Assembly (NCBI RefSeq): GCF_002847445.1
Contig: NZ_CP025430.1
Span: forward strand, 868,001-932,000
Reading direction: 5' to 3'
Origin: Paracoccus zhejiangensis
Lineage (GTDB): Bacteria > Pseudomonadota > Alphaproteobacteria > Rhodobacterales > Rhodobacteraceae
DNA length: 64,000 nucleotides
Part shown: positions 34,253 to 41,938 of the stretch, piece after piece
Layout of the letters: each line of letters opens with the position of its first letter
How positions within the stretch are numbered: the stretch's first letter is position 1
Made by a program: the position numbers and the translations under genes
Notes under the pieces: generated by a model
The model's input: the letters and a program-made list of their open reading frames with translations, nothing else
The model's database searches: none
What the model was told of the DNA's origin: nothing

Positions 34253-34765
34253 GGCCATTCCCCGGGACTTGCCGGCGGACGCAGCTGCGCCCGCCGGGCT
34301 ATCCCGCCCCCTGAAAACCTGCCATTCCTTGAGTCGTCGGCCCGATCACGGCCAACGGCGGTCTCTGCCTGCAGGAAATGTCGGGACAGAAGCGTGTTCA
34401 TTCCGCAACAGGTCGGCCCGGTCGGCGGGGCGGGGATCCTGCCGCAATTTTCGGCAAACCGAATAGTCTTTTTACGCGACCGGTAGCATTGTGATACATC
34501 TTGGCGTTGCGTCACTCCACAAGTGCCTGAACTTGTTAACCAATGCGTTAACCATGTTCGGTTCCGTCACAATTGCTCACGCGGCCGTGTCGGCAAATCA
34601 TCGCTTGTTGCGGAAATGCAAGATAACACAGGAAATTCTGACGCGATTCATCGATTTCAGACAGCCTTCAAACCGAAGCGCAAGAGGTCCAGTTGTAACC
34701 CCGCAGAGATGCTCGGACGTCCCGATGACGTCACGATCACAGAAACGGTTCATGAGGACTGAAAG
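34253..34765 (+). other. 513-base non-coding stretch between nusB and the DUF481 gene
   Basis: No ORF here has a supported start. It holds the nusB-trailing inverted repeat near 34272-34297 and a less GC-rich half (34440-34700). Within that lies TTAA at 34536 and TTAA at 34548, separated by 8 bases, the second being TTAACCAT, a CtrA-like half-site. The region presumably carries the promoter and a long leader for the outer-membrane protein gene. Confidence 0.5.
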
Positions 34766-35668
34766 ATGAAAAACGTAGCACTCCTGGCCGGCGCAACCGC
34801 GATCTTCGCGGCCCTGTCGGTCCCCGCCTTTGCCCAGACCGAGATCGCTGCCGGTGCCAACGCGACCGGCGTGTCGGCTGTTGATGACCAGATCACCGAT
34901 ATCGAAGATGCCGTTACCGACGATTTCGAGCGCAGCCAGGACAGCGAGCGCTTTGGCCCCGAGGATCGCCGCCAGGGCCTGTTCGGTTCGATGGCGCTGA
35001 CCTACGCGGGTTCGTCGGGCAACTCGGACGCTCAGGACCTGGGCGTTGCCGGCCGCGTCTCCTACAACCAGGGGCCCTTCGCTCAGTCGGTTGGCCTGGC
35101 CATCGAGTTCAGCGAGAATGACGACGGCAACAAGGACAAGGAAGAAGTCAGCGGCATCTACGATGCGCAGTACTACTTCAACGACCGCTTCTATGCCTTC
35201 GCCCTGGGCCGCTTCACCATCGACAGCCTGGTCGACGGCGAAGCCGACTACCCGGGTGACGAAGACGTTGCCGAAGAACTGACCGACCTGCGTCGCGATG
35301 GCTTCCTCGGCTTCGGTCCGGGCTACCGCGTCATCAACACCGACAGCACCGCATGGCGCGTGCAGGCCGGCGTTGGCGTGCGTTACACCCAGACCGGTCA
35401 GCAGTATGTCGACGACGAGTCGGATACCGACACCGGCTACATCCTGTCGTCGCGCTTCTACCACCGGTTCAACGAGAACATCTTCGTGACCAACGACACC
35501 GACTACCTGACCTCGGACGCCAACGACGTGGCGACCAACCAGTTCGGGGTGAATTTCCAGATGTCGGAACAACTGGCCACCAAAGTGAGTTATACCACCG
35601 AGTACCAATCGGATCGCGACATCCGCACGGACAACACGCTGGGTGTGTCGCTCGTCTATGGCTTCTGA
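34766..35668 (+). CDS. DUF481 family outer-membrane beta-barrel protein
   Basis: 300 residues. A Sec signal peptide (MKNVALLAGATAIFAALSVPAFA, cut after AFA) precedes a helical linker and then alternating amphipathic strands ending in YGF, the C-terminal Phe expected of an outer-membrane barrel. The content (LFGSMALTYAGSSGNSDAQDLGVAGRVSYN) matches the DUF481/YdiY group; the function is unknown. It is acidic and rich in Asp. Codon choice is strongly biased to a few C-ending codons, suggesting high expression. It is monocistronic with a strong terminator. Confidence 0.88.
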   Translation: MKNVALLAGATAIFAALSVPAFAQTEIAAGANATGVSAVDDQITDIEDAVTDDFERSQDSERFGPEDRRQGLFGSMALTYAGSSGNSDAQDLGVAGRVSYNQGPFAQSVGLAIEFSENDDGNKDKEEVSGIYDAQYYFNDRFYAFALGRFTIDSLVDGEADYPGDEDVAEELTDLRRDGFLGFGPGYRVINTDSTAWRVQAGVGVRYTQTGQQYVDDESDTDTGYILSSRFYHRFNENIFVTNDTDYLTSDANDVATNQFGVNFQMSEQLATKVSYTTEYQSDRDIRTDNTLGVSLVYGF

Positions 35669-35700
35669 TCCACGATCCCTCGGATCATAAGTCTCTCTGC

Positions 35701-35728
35701 GAAAGGCGGGTCTTCGGGCCCGCCTTTC
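35701..35728 (+). terminator. Terminator after the DUF481 gene
   Basis: Perfect ten-pair stem GAAAGGCGGG (35701-35710) with CCCGCCTTTC (35719-35728). The T-run is short but the stem is strong; it could work in both directions. Confidence 0.75.
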
Positions 35729-35756
35729 TGCATTCGCGGTCGATGCAAGGAACATG

Positions 35757-35790
35757 AAAAAGCCGCCCTCGGCAGGTGACCGGGGCGGCT
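35757..35790 (-). terminator. Minus-strand terminator before the DUF481 terminator
   Basis: AGCCGCCC (35761-35768) pairs with GGGCGGCT (35783-35790). On the minus strand the stem is followed by TTTTTC. It lies right after the stop of a possible 67-codon minus-strand ORF, which supports that ORF being transcribed. Confidence 0.6.
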
Positions 35791-35793
35791 TTG

Positions 35794-35997
35794 TCAGGTG
35801 GCGGGAACCGCAGCAACCGCGGCAGCGTCAGATTTCCCGAAAGCCTGATAGTTCAGGTGGGCGCCGGGTAACCAGACCAGGGTCAGGACAGAGCCAGCCC
35901 CCTCGGAAAATTTATAGGCCAGTGGAAAAAAGGCCACTCGCGCGAAGAGCAGAAGCCCGCCACCGCGAAAAATAGGCCCGGGCCGGGATTGTTTCAA
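35794..35997 (-). CDS. Possible small hypothetical protein
   Basis: 67 codons from a TTG at 35997, ending immediately before a good minus-strand terminator. The translation contains a moderately hydrophobic stretch (GGGLLLFARVAFFPLAYKF) and GAGSVLTLVWLPGAHLNYQAFG, which looks more protein-like than the shadow frames around it. There is no ATG and no clear ribosome-binding site, so start and reality are uncertain. A GTG at about residue 21 is another possible start. It is divergent from mmcB. Confidence 0.35.
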   Translation of the reverse strand: MKQSRPGPIFRGGGLLLFARVAFFPLAYKFSEGAGSVLTLVWLPGAHLNYQAFGKSDAAAVAAVPAT

Positions 35998-36041
35998 GCG
36001 GGGGATGGATATTTGGACGAGAAAGAAGCGGCTTGCCGGAT

Positions 36042-36056
36042 GTTTCCGTTTCGTTC
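36042..36056 (+). promoter_or_regulatory. LexA-like box upstream of mmcB
   Basis: GTTT-N7-GTTC, one base off the GTTC-N7-GTTC operator, ending 11 bases before the mmcB start. mmcB belongs to the LexA regulon in Caulobacter, so an operator here is expected. Confidence 0.5.
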
Positions 36057-36067
36057 ATGCTGGCGCG

Positions 36068-36523
36068 ATGGATGAACAGCTTCCCCCGATGGCCGGCCAG
36101 CGGCTGGCACGCGGCGTGGCGCGATTGCTGCGCAGCCTTGACCATGCAGTGCTGGCCGAGTTCGTACCGGCGCGCGGCCTCAGGGTCGATCTGATAAGCC
36201 TTGGCCCCAAGGGCGAAATCTGGATCGTCGAATGCAAAAGCAGCCGCGCCGATTTCGCCAGTGACCACAAGTGGCAGGGCTATCTCGAATGGAGCGACCG
36301 TTACTTCTGGGCGGTGGACGGCGATTTCCCGCAGGAGCTGCTGCCCGAGGAGACCGGGCTGATCCTCGCCGATCCCTTCGGCGCCGAGATCCAGCGCATG
36401 GCACCGCTGACGCCGCTGGCCGGGGCGCGGCGCAGCCGGCTGATCCGGGATTTTGGCCGTGCTGCCGCGCTGCGGCTGCACGGGATGATCGATCCGGCCA
36501 GCCTGGCGGACGGGGCGATCTGA
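36068..36523 (+). CDS. mmcB: MmcB family DNA repair protein
   Basis: 151 residues from ATG 36068 (MDEQLPPMAGQRLARGVARLLRSL); the frame opens at 36005, but that extension covers the LexA-like box. MmcB is a small nuclease-fold protein tied to mitomycin C resistance and the SOS response in Caulobacter. Its restriction-enzyme-like core is visible: [35 protein letters not shown], with the D...ECK pattern of PDDEXK nucleases, then HKWQGYLEWSDRYFWAVDGDFP. Together with the 31-residue peptide at 8.5 kb it gives this window two probable SOS genes. Confidence 0.88.
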   Translation: MDEQLPPMAGQRLARGVARLLRSLDHAVLAEFVPARGLRVDLISLGPKGEIWIVECKSSRADFASDHKWQGYLEWSDRYFWAVDGDFPQELLPEETGLILADPFGAEIQRMAPLTPLAGARRSRLIRDFGRAAALRLHGMIDPASLADGAI

Positions 36524-36539
36524 GAGGCGGGCAGGGGGC

Positions 36540-36776
36540 TCAGCGGCGCTGTTTGCCCTTGCCGCCCTTGCCGCCGCCCGGTTTCTCGCCCATGCCGCGC
36601 ACGGCCTCGGCCGCGGCCAGCAGTTCCTCGGCGATCTCGGTGGCCTCGTCCGCGTCGAAATCCAGCGGCAGGTCGACACCCTCGGCCTCGATATAGATGC
36701 GAACCATGCCGCGATCGGTCGGGCCGATCTGCAGATTGGCGGCGATGTTGCTTTCGCTGTTGATGCCCATGGCCAT
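36540..36776 (-). CDS. Small conserved hypothetical protein (DUF6324-like)
   Basis: 78 residues from the ATG at 36776 (MAMGINSESNIAANLQIGPTDRGMVRIYIEAEG), which is preceded by AAAAGGGAAAA. The core ends with an acidic helix DADEATEIAEELLAAAEAVRGMG followed by a Gly/Lys tail (GGGKGGKGKQRR). Proteins of this type are widespread in Rhodobacteraceae, and I believe they are classed as DUF6324; the number is from memory. No function is known. The gene converges with mmcB and is divergent from tRNA-His. Confidence 0.75.
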   Translation of the reverse strand: MAMGINSESNIAANLQIGPTDRGMVRIYIEAEGVDLPLDFDADEATEIAEELLAAAEAVRGMGEKPGGGKGGKGKQRR

Positions 36777-36834
36777 TTTTCCCTTTTTTCGGTCGCCATC
36801 CATAACGCGAGGTGAAATTCCCGGCAAGTCGGGC

Positions 36835-36862
36835 TTGCATCGGCCGCGGGGCGGCGTTACAG
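36835..36862 (+). promoter_or_regulatory. Candidate tRNA-His promoter
   Basis: TTGCAT (36835-36840) and TTACAG (36857-36862) with a 16-base spacer, placing transcription start just before the tRNA at 36874. The -35 keeps the TTG important in alphaproteobacterial promoters. Confidence 0.4.
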
Positions 36863-36873
36863 AACCGCCCTGT

Positions 36874-36950
36874 GCCGCCTTAGCTCAGTTGGTTAGAGCG
36901 CTAGATTGTGGATCTAGAGGTCCCCCGTTCGAGCCGGGGAGGCGGTACCA
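36874..36950 (+). tRNA. tRNA-His (anticodon GTG)
   Basis: 77 bases including encoded CCA. The cloverleaf is complete: acceptor GCCGCCT with AGGCGGT, D arm GCTCAGTTGGTTAGAGC, anticodon arm CTAGATTGTGGATCTAG with GTG, and T arm with GTTCGAGCC. The discriminator base is A73, the first acceptor pair is G1-U72, and there is a T before G1, so the otherwise universal G-1:C73 pair is absent. This is the altered tRNA-His of many alphaproteobacteria, read by a divergent HisRS. Confidence 0.97.
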
Positions 36951-37058
36951 TCTTCCAGACATCGATAGTCTTGCGAGAACAAGCGGTTGCCGCTTGCTTG
37001 CGCGGCTGCGCACTGGGCTCTGGCCGGGTGCATTAAACAAATATTTCCCCGGGTTCAG

Positions 37059-37084
37059 GGAACAATGGCCGCGTCCTGTTGGTT
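37059..37084 (+). promoter_or_regulatory. Possible stress-type promoter (GGAAC-N17-GGTT)
   Basis: GGAAC at 37059-37063 and GGTT at 37081-37084. This resembles ECF/general-stress promoters (GGAAC-N16/17-CGTT) and sits 42 bases before a YqjD-like gene of the stress-inducible type. It is one motif match only. Confidence 0.25.
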
Positions 37085-37125
37085 GATTGGCGAAACGACA
37101 TTCAGCCGCAGAAAGGACCTGTGAC

Positions 37126-37527
37126 ATGTCCAGCCACAACTATTCCGCCGAGGACGCCAAGCGCGACGTGAAGGCCGCTGCCGAGGAAACCGCATCGGAA
37201 CTGCGTCAGGGCGCACGCCGCGTCGCCGACCAGGCGCGCGAAACCCTCGACAACGTCACTCGTTCGGATTCGGTCGAGCGCGTGAAGGAAAAGGGTGCCG
37301 AACTGGCCGGTGCCGCGCGTGATGCGGGCCGTGAATATGCCGATATCGCACGCCAAGAGGCCGACCGTCTTTACAGTGCGGGCAAGAAGCGCGCCGACGA
37401 GGTCGCCCATTACGCCGAGGATTACTATGACGAAGTCTCGGACCTGGTGCGCCGCAAGCCGGCCCAGGCCCTTGGCATCGCCGCCGGTGTTGGCTTCCTG
37501 ATCGGACTGATCCTGGCGCGCCGCTGA
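37126..37527 (+). CDS. DUF883/YqjD-ElaB-like ribosome- or membrane-associated protein
   Basis: 133 residues from ATG 37126, preceded by GAAAGGA. The protein is a long charged amphipathic helix rich in Ala, Glu and Arg (KAAAEETASELRQGARRVADQARETLDNV). It ends in the membrane anchor AQALGIAAGVGFLIGLILARR, the DUF883 pattern. E. coli YqjD/ElaB/YgaM of this group are tail-anchored, stationary-phase proteins that bind ribosomes. The next gene, a YqjE-like protein, completes the yqjD-yqjE type pair. Confidence 0.85.
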   Translation: MSSHNYSAEDAKRDVKAAAEETASELRQGARRVADQARETLDNVTRSDSVERVKEKGAELAGAARDAGREYADIARQEADRLYSAGKKRADEVAHYAEDYYDEVSDLVRRKPAQALGIAAGVGFLIGLILARR

Positions 37528-37574
37528 GGCGCGGCTTGCCCCGCAGCGATACCTGACATCGGAGACGATCCCGA

Positions 37575-38264
37575 ATGTTCGATTATGCACGCAACATGAA
37601 GCTGGCGGTGCAGGATACCCTGCGCCGCTCGGCCCTGAAGGCGGCTGCCGGCGGGGTGATGGTCATCGGGCTCGGCTTCCTTCTGGCCGCGCTCTGGTCC
37701 TACCTGGCGACTGGACTTGGCTGGGGGGCGATGAATGCTTCGCTCGCCATTGGCGGGGGCTTCCTGTTGATCGGGCTGATCCTGCTGATGGTGGGCGGCC
37801 GCGTGACTCATGAGGCACCGACCACCGACGATCTGAAACGCGAGGTCGAGGCGCGTCTGACGCTGGCCGCGGATGCCGCGGCGCTGCGTGCGCGCAGCGA
37901 GGCGATGCGGATTGTCGATGGTGCGACCGATCGGGCGAATGCGCTTCTGGATCGCGCCACGGGGACGGCCAACCGTTTTGTCAGCGACACCGGCGAGACC
38001 GTGCGTGACACCGCCCGCAAGGTCGGGCTGTCGGCCGAGAATGTCGAAGCTGCCAAGGAGACCGTGCAGGAAGGCGCGCGGCAGGCCAAGGCGGCGGCGA
38101 ATTCGAACGCCGGCAGCATGGCCAAGCTGGTCGGAGCCTTTGCCATCGGCCTGACATTGGCCTCGAAACTGGGCGAGCGCCGCCGACGCGACGACGCCTT
38201 TGACGACGGGGCCTATGACGATTTTGACGATTATTATGACGACGAAGATCCCTCCGTCCGATAA
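37575..38264 (+). CDS. YqjE/phage-holin superfamily membrane protein
   Basis: 229 residues. Two transmembrane segments near the N-terminus (AAAGGVMVIGLGFLLAALWSYLATGL and AMNASLAIGGGFLLIGLILLMVGGR) form the Act/PHF YqjE-like domain. They are followed by a long Ala-rich helical region and a strongly acidic tail (FDDGAYDDFDDYYDDEDPS). A third weak hydrophobic stretch lies near the C-terminus (LVGAFAIGLTLASKL). It pairs with the DUF883 gene 47 bases upstream. The role is unknown; stress-related envelope proteins are the closest guess. A terminator follows. Confidence 0.8.
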   Translation: MFDYARNMKLAVQDTLRRSALKAAAGGVMVIGLGFLLAALWSYLATGLGWGAMNASLAIGGGFLLIGLILLMVGGRVTHEAPTTDDLKREVEARLTLAADAAALRARSEAMRIVDGATDRANALLDRATGTANRFVSDTGETVRDTARKVGLSAENVEAAKETVQEGARQAKAAANSNAGSMAKLVGAFAIGLTLASKLGERRRRDDAFDDGAYDDFDDYYDDEDPSVR

Positions 38265-38278
38265 GTTTACCTGGTGAG

Positions 38279-38305
38279 AGGGCTGTCCGGGAGGGCAGCC
38301 CTTTT
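38279..38305 (+). terminator. Terminator after the YqjD/YqjE-like pair
   Basis: AGGGCTG (38279-38285) pairs with CAGCCCT (38296-38302), followed by TTT. It is plus-strand, 15 bases after the stop. Confidence 0.75.
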
Positions 38306-38311
38306 GCCGTT

Positions 38312-38701
38312 TCAGTTGTTCAGTTGATCACCGGGGCAGGGCCTCAGCGTGATCGGCTGGCCCGCCGCATCCCCCAACTCGGTGCAATGCTGTGGCTCTG
38401 TCTCCGGATCGCAAAGCCGCCAGCCGCCCCCTGTCGCACCGCTTGCGGCAAGCGTCAGCTGCGGCTGTGGCGGCAGGTCCGGGGTCCAGACCCACCAGCC
38501 ATCCATCAAGACCGCGCCCGGACCGGGCTCCATCCCGGCGCCCGAACCCTTCACCGCCGCTCCGGTCAGGACCAGCGCACCGCCCTGCACCTGCCAGTCC
38601 TCGCGCCAGGTCGTGCGCTCGACCGAATGGGTCCAGTCGAGCACGAAGCGATCCCCGGTAAGCGTCAGAACCAGCGCGCCCGCCATCAGGCAGGCGCTCA
38701 T
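38312..38701 (-). CDS. DUF1850 protein of the TRAP operon
   Basis: 129 residues from ATG 38701 (MSACLMAGALVLTLTGDRFVLDWTHSVERT). DUF1850 proteins are small and typically follow TAXI-TRAP permease genes. The characteristic DWTHSVERTTWREDW core is present, along with FxxGWWVW-like aromatic residues (DGWWVWTPDLPP) and two Cys near the C-terminus. A short N-terminal hydrophobic stretch suggests periplasmic or membrane-attached location. Its start overlaps the permease stop by ATGA. The role in transport is not known. Confidence 0.85.
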   Translation of the reverse strand: MSACLMAGALVLTLTGDRFVLDWTHSVERTTWREDWQVQGGALVLTGAAVKGSGAGMEPGPGAVLMDGWWVWTPDLPPQPQLTLAASGATGGGWRLCDPETEPQHCTELGDAAGQPITLRPCPGDQLNN

Positions 38702-40809
38702 GCCGGGGCTGGGCGGTCGCGGCGCAGCCAGATCAGCCCGGCGAACAGCGCCGCCAGCGCGAAGCCGATCTCGTCGGTCATCGGCACCGCCGCGATCAGC
38801 GTGAAGGCCCCGGCAGCGGCCAGAAGCCGCATCCAGATGGGCAAGGGCTTGCCCAGCCAGCCGATCACCGCCGTGCCCCAGAGGCCGATCGAGAGGACGC
38901 ATTTCAGCACGATATAACCGACCGCCGGCAGGTAGCCGATCGCCTGCGACAGCGGCCCGCCATCCTGCAACATCAGCGCCGGGGTATAGACCGCCATATA
39001 GGGGATGACGAAGCCGGCAGCGGCGACCTTGACCGCCTCGAAGCTGATCTTGAGGCCGCTTTCCTTGGCGATGGGGGCTGCGGCAAAGCAGGCCAGCGCA
39101 ACGGGGGGCGTCAGGTCGGCGAGGATGCCGAAATAGAAGACGAACATATGCGACACGATCAGCGGCACGCCCAGGTCCAGCAGTGCCGGGGCGGCGATGG
39201 TCGAGGTGATGATGTAATTCGGGATGGTCGGGATACCCATGCCCAAGACGATGCAGGTCAGCATGGTCAGGATCAGCGACAGTAGCAGGCTGTTTTCACC
39301 GACGCTGACGATGTACATGCCGAAGGTATTGGCCGCCCCGGTCAGGGTCATGGTGCCGATGATGATGCCCACCAGCGCACAGGCGACGCCGACGGGCAGG
39401 GCGGTCTTGGCCCCCTCGGCCAGACTGTCGATGACCTGTACGATGGTCTCGCGCCCGCCCTTGCTGATCGCGTTCCACGCCAGCAGCGCGGCAATGCCGA
39501 GCCACAAGGACTTGTTGCCGAACTCGAGGAAACTGGCCGCGACCAGCGCCAGCCCGATCCAGAAGATATAGCGCAGCACGCCCTGCGGCAGGCCAAGCGC
39601 GGCCGAGGCGCCGAGGATCAGGAACATGGTCAGCGCAAGGCCCACGGTGCCGGCGAAAAGCGGCGTGTAGCCCGAGAAAAGCAGGTAGACCAGCACCGCC
39701 AGCGGCAGGATCAGGTACCAGCCCTCGCGCACCGCCGCCCAGGCCGAGGGCAGGTCTTCCTTGGCCATACCGCGCAGGTTGCGGCGTCCGGCCTCGAGAT
39801 GGACCATCCAGAAAGCGCTGGCGAAATAGAGGATGGCCGGGATGATCGCGGCGCGGACGATCTCGATATATTCGACGCCGAGCGTCTCGGCCATGATGAA
39901 GGCCACGGCGCCCATGACCGGCGGCATGATCTGCCCGCCCATCGAGGCGGTAGCCTCGACACCGCCGGCAAAGGCGGGGCGGTAGCCGAAGCTTTTCATC
40001 AGCGGGATGGTGAATTGCCCGGTGGTCACGACATTGGCCACGCCCGAGCCCGAGATGGTACCCATCAGCCCCGACGAGACGACCGACACCTTCGCCGCGC
40101 CGCCCATCTTGTGGCCGACGACCCCAAGGCTGACATCGGTGAAGAGCTTGATCATCCCGGCCTTTTCAAGGAAGGCGCCGAAGAGGATGAAGAGGAAGAT
40201 ATAGGTCGCGCTGACGTAAAGCGGCGTGCCATAGATGCCCTCGGTGCCATAGGCCATCTGCTCGATCACCTGTGCGAAGTCATAGCCGCGTGTCTGCATC
40301 GGTCCGGGGAAATACTGCCCGAAGAGGGCGTAGACCAGGAAGGCGCCGGCGACGAGGGGCAGGGCGGCACCCATCACCACCCAGGCGGCGGCAAAGGTCG
40401 TCACCAGCGCGATCACCCCGATGATCACATCCATCTGGTTCAGCGCGCCCGAGCGCAGCATCAGAGGCACATATTCGACCCATTGATAGCCCGCGACCAG
40501 GACCCCCAGACCCGCCATCAGCCAGGCGACGATCTTCCATGGCCCGGTGCGGTGGCGCAGCGCCGCCAAGAGCGGAAAGCACAGAAGCATCAGGAAACCC
40601 AGGTGCAGCGCCCGCTGGACCTGGCTCGAGAGCGTGACGATATGGGCGGCAATGGCGATCTGGTAGAGCGAGAAGGCCACCGCGATCCAGAAGAGAAGCT
40701 TGCCCTCGAAACCGGGCGGAAAGCTGTCGGACAGCGGGTCGTGAAGTCCCAGATCGGGATCGCCGGCCGGGGCCGGATGGGTGGGTTCGGTCATGGATTT
40801 GGTCCGCAT
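38698..40809 (-). CDS. TRAP transporter fused permease (4TM/12TM), TAXI type
   Basis: 703 residues, almost entirely hydrophobic, with about 17-19 membrane segments. The N-terminal part corresponds to the small DctQ-like subunit fused to the large DctM-like subunit, the single-permease form that partners TAXI binding proteins. Recognised blocks are GTISGSGVANVVTTGQFTIPLMKSFGYRPAFAGGVEATASMGGQIMPPVMG, quoted here only as landmarks in separate parts of the 12TM domain, and LTPPVALACFAAAPIA. It imports an organic anion with Na+ or H+. ATG 40809 is used; ATG 40794 is possible. Confidence 0.92.
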   Translation of the reverse strand: MRTKSMTEPTHPAPAGDPDLGLHDPLSDSFPPGFEGKLLFWIAVAFSLYQIAIAAHIVTLSSQVQRALHLGFLMLLCFPLLAALRHRTGPWKIVAWLMAGLGVLVAGYQWVEYVPLMLRSGALNQMDVIIGVIALVTTFAAAWVVMGAALPLVAGAFLVYALFGQYFPGPMQTRGYDFAQVIEQMAYGTEGIYGTPLYVSATYIFLFILFGAFLEKAGMIKLFTDVSLGVVGHKMGGAAKVSVVSSGLMGTISGSGVANVVTTGQFTIPLMKSFGYRPAFAGGVEATASMGGQIMPPVMGAVAFIMAETLGVEYIEIVRAAIIPAILYFASAFWMVHLEAGRRNLRGMAKEDLPSAWAAVREGWYLILPLAVLVYLLFSGYTPLFAGTVGLALTMFLILGASAALGLPQGVLRYIFWIGLALVAASFLEFGNKSLWLGIAALLAWNAISKGGRETIVQVIDSLAEGAKTALPVGVACALVGIIIGTMTLTGAANTFGMYIVSVGENSLLLSLILTMLTCIVLGMGIPTIPNYIITSTIAAPALLDLGVPLIVSHMFVFYFGILADLTPPVALACFAAAPIAKESGLKISFEAVKVAAAGFVIPYMAVYTPALMLQDGGPLSQAIGYLPAVGYIVLKCVLSIGLWGTAVIGWLGKPLPIWMRLLAAAGAFTLIAAVPMTDEIGFALAALFAGLIWLRRDRPAPA

Positions 40810-40813
40810 GAAG

Positions 40814-40840
40814 GAAAAGGGCCGGGGGGTTCCCCGGCCC
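40814..40840 (-). terminator. Hairpin between TAXI binding-protein and permease genes
   Basis: A nine-pair stem (40819-40827 with 40832-40840) of GGGCCGGGG type followed on the minus strand by TTTT. It probably lets the binding protein be made in excess over the permease by partial termination or by protecting the upstream mRNA. Confidence 0.65.
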
Positions 40841-40853
40841 GGATCGCTTTGGC

Positions 40854-41810
40854 TTACTCGGCCTTCACGCCGACCTCGTCATAGTATTTCTGCGCCCCCG
40901 GATGCACCGGCACCGGCATCCCCTGCAGCGCGTTCTGCACGTCGACCTCGGCGGTGGCGGCATGGGCAGCCTTCAGCGTGTCGAGGTTTTCATACATCAG
41001 CTTGGTCATCTGGTAGGCCAGATCGTCGCTGACATCGCTGTTGGTGACCAGGTAGTTGATGACCGCGACCGTCGGCACATCCTCGGCCTGACCCTCGTAG
41101 GTATTGGCGGGGATGTTCTGGGCGATATAGGGCGCGCCCAGCTTCTCGGCCACCTCGGCCGGGACCGAGACCACCGAGATCGGGATCGAGGTCGACAGGT
41201 CCTTCAGCGAAGCGACGCCCAGACCGGCGGATTGCAACGTGGCGTCCAGCTGGCGGTTCTTCATCAGCTCGACCGATTCCGCGAAGGGCAGGTATTCGAC
41301 CTTGCCCAGATCCTCGTAGCTCATTCCGGCGGCTTCGAGGATGGCGCGGGCATTCAGTTCGGTGCCCGATTTCGGCGCACCCACGGACAGCGCCTTGCCC
41401 TTCAGATCCTCCAGCGTCTTGATGCCGCTGTCGGCGCTGGCAACGATCTGGATGTAGTTCGGATAGATCGCCGAAATGCCGCGCAGCTTGTCCAGCGGGG
41501 CAGGGAAGCCGGCATCGGCATCGCCCTCGGCCGCAAGCTTGACGGAATCGCCAAGCGCGAAGCCGATCTCGCCTTTGTTCTGCTGCAGAAGGTTCAGGTT
41601 CTCGACGCTGGCCTTGGTCGACTGGACCTGCACCTTGGCGCCCTCGATGCCCTGTGAATAGATTTGCGACAGCGCGCCGCCCACCGGGTAATAGACTCCC
41701 GAGGTGCCGCCGGTCAGGATATTGATGAATTGCTGCGCCGAGCCGGCAACCGGCAGCGCCGCCAAGGCAAACCCGGCCGCCAGGCCGGCGATCTTGGTGC
41801 GAATGGTCAT
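40854..41810 (-). CDS. TAXI family TRAP transporter substrate-binding protein
   Basis: 318 residues. A Sec signal peptide (MTIRTKIAGLAAGFALAALPVAGSA) is followed by the TAXI hallmark ILTGGTSGVYYPVGGALSQIY. Other family parts are the QSTKASVENLNLLQQNKGEIGFALGDS block and the interdomain SVGAPKSGTELNARAILEAAG. It binds the substrate in the periplasm and delivers it to the fused permease. Substrates of TAXI systems are often glutamate, 2-oxoglutarate or similar; this one cannot be named. It is the first gene of the transporter operon. Confidence 0.94.
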   Translation of the reverse strand: MTIRTKIAGLAAGFALAALPVAGSAQQFINILTGGTSGVYYPVGGALSQIYSQGIEGAKVQVQSTKASVENLNLLQQNKGEIGFALGDSVKLAAEGDADAGFPAPLDKLRGISAIYPNYIQIVASADSGIKTLEDLKGKALSVGAPKSGTELNARAILEAAGMSYEDLGKVEYLPFAESVELMKNRQLDATLQSAGLGVASLKDLSTSIPISVVSVPAEVAEKLGAPYIAQNIPANTYEGQAEDVPTVAVINYLVTNSDVSDDLAYQMTKLMYENLDTLKAAHAATAEVDVQNALQGMPVPVHPGAQKYYDEVGVKAE

Positions 41811-41868
41811 GTTTCTGTTCTCCCTGTCTGATTATCGGGTCAGGTTAGGGGGAAGTGAACGCATGGTC

Positions 41869-41900
41869 AAAAAGAAATCCCGGCCTTTCGACCGGGATTT
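41869..41900 (-). terminator. Terminator of bolA-grxD
   Basis: AAATCCCGG (41875-41883) pairs with CCGGGATTT (41892-41900). On the minus strand TTTCTTTTT follows, so it terminates the grxD transcript before the TAXI gene. Confidence 0.8.
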
Positions 41901-41938
41901 TCATTGTTAAAGAATTTCAGCGTGTTGCCGCGGAAATA

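Noticed and set aside
34523..34762. 79-codon plus-strand frame before the DUF481 gene
   Set aside because: Starts at GTG without ribosome site, composition is not protein-like, and it lies in the presumed promoter/leader.
35754..35975. 73-codon plus-strand frame after DUF481
   Set aside because: It begins inside the hairpin region, is Arg/Pro-rich and shows no coding character.
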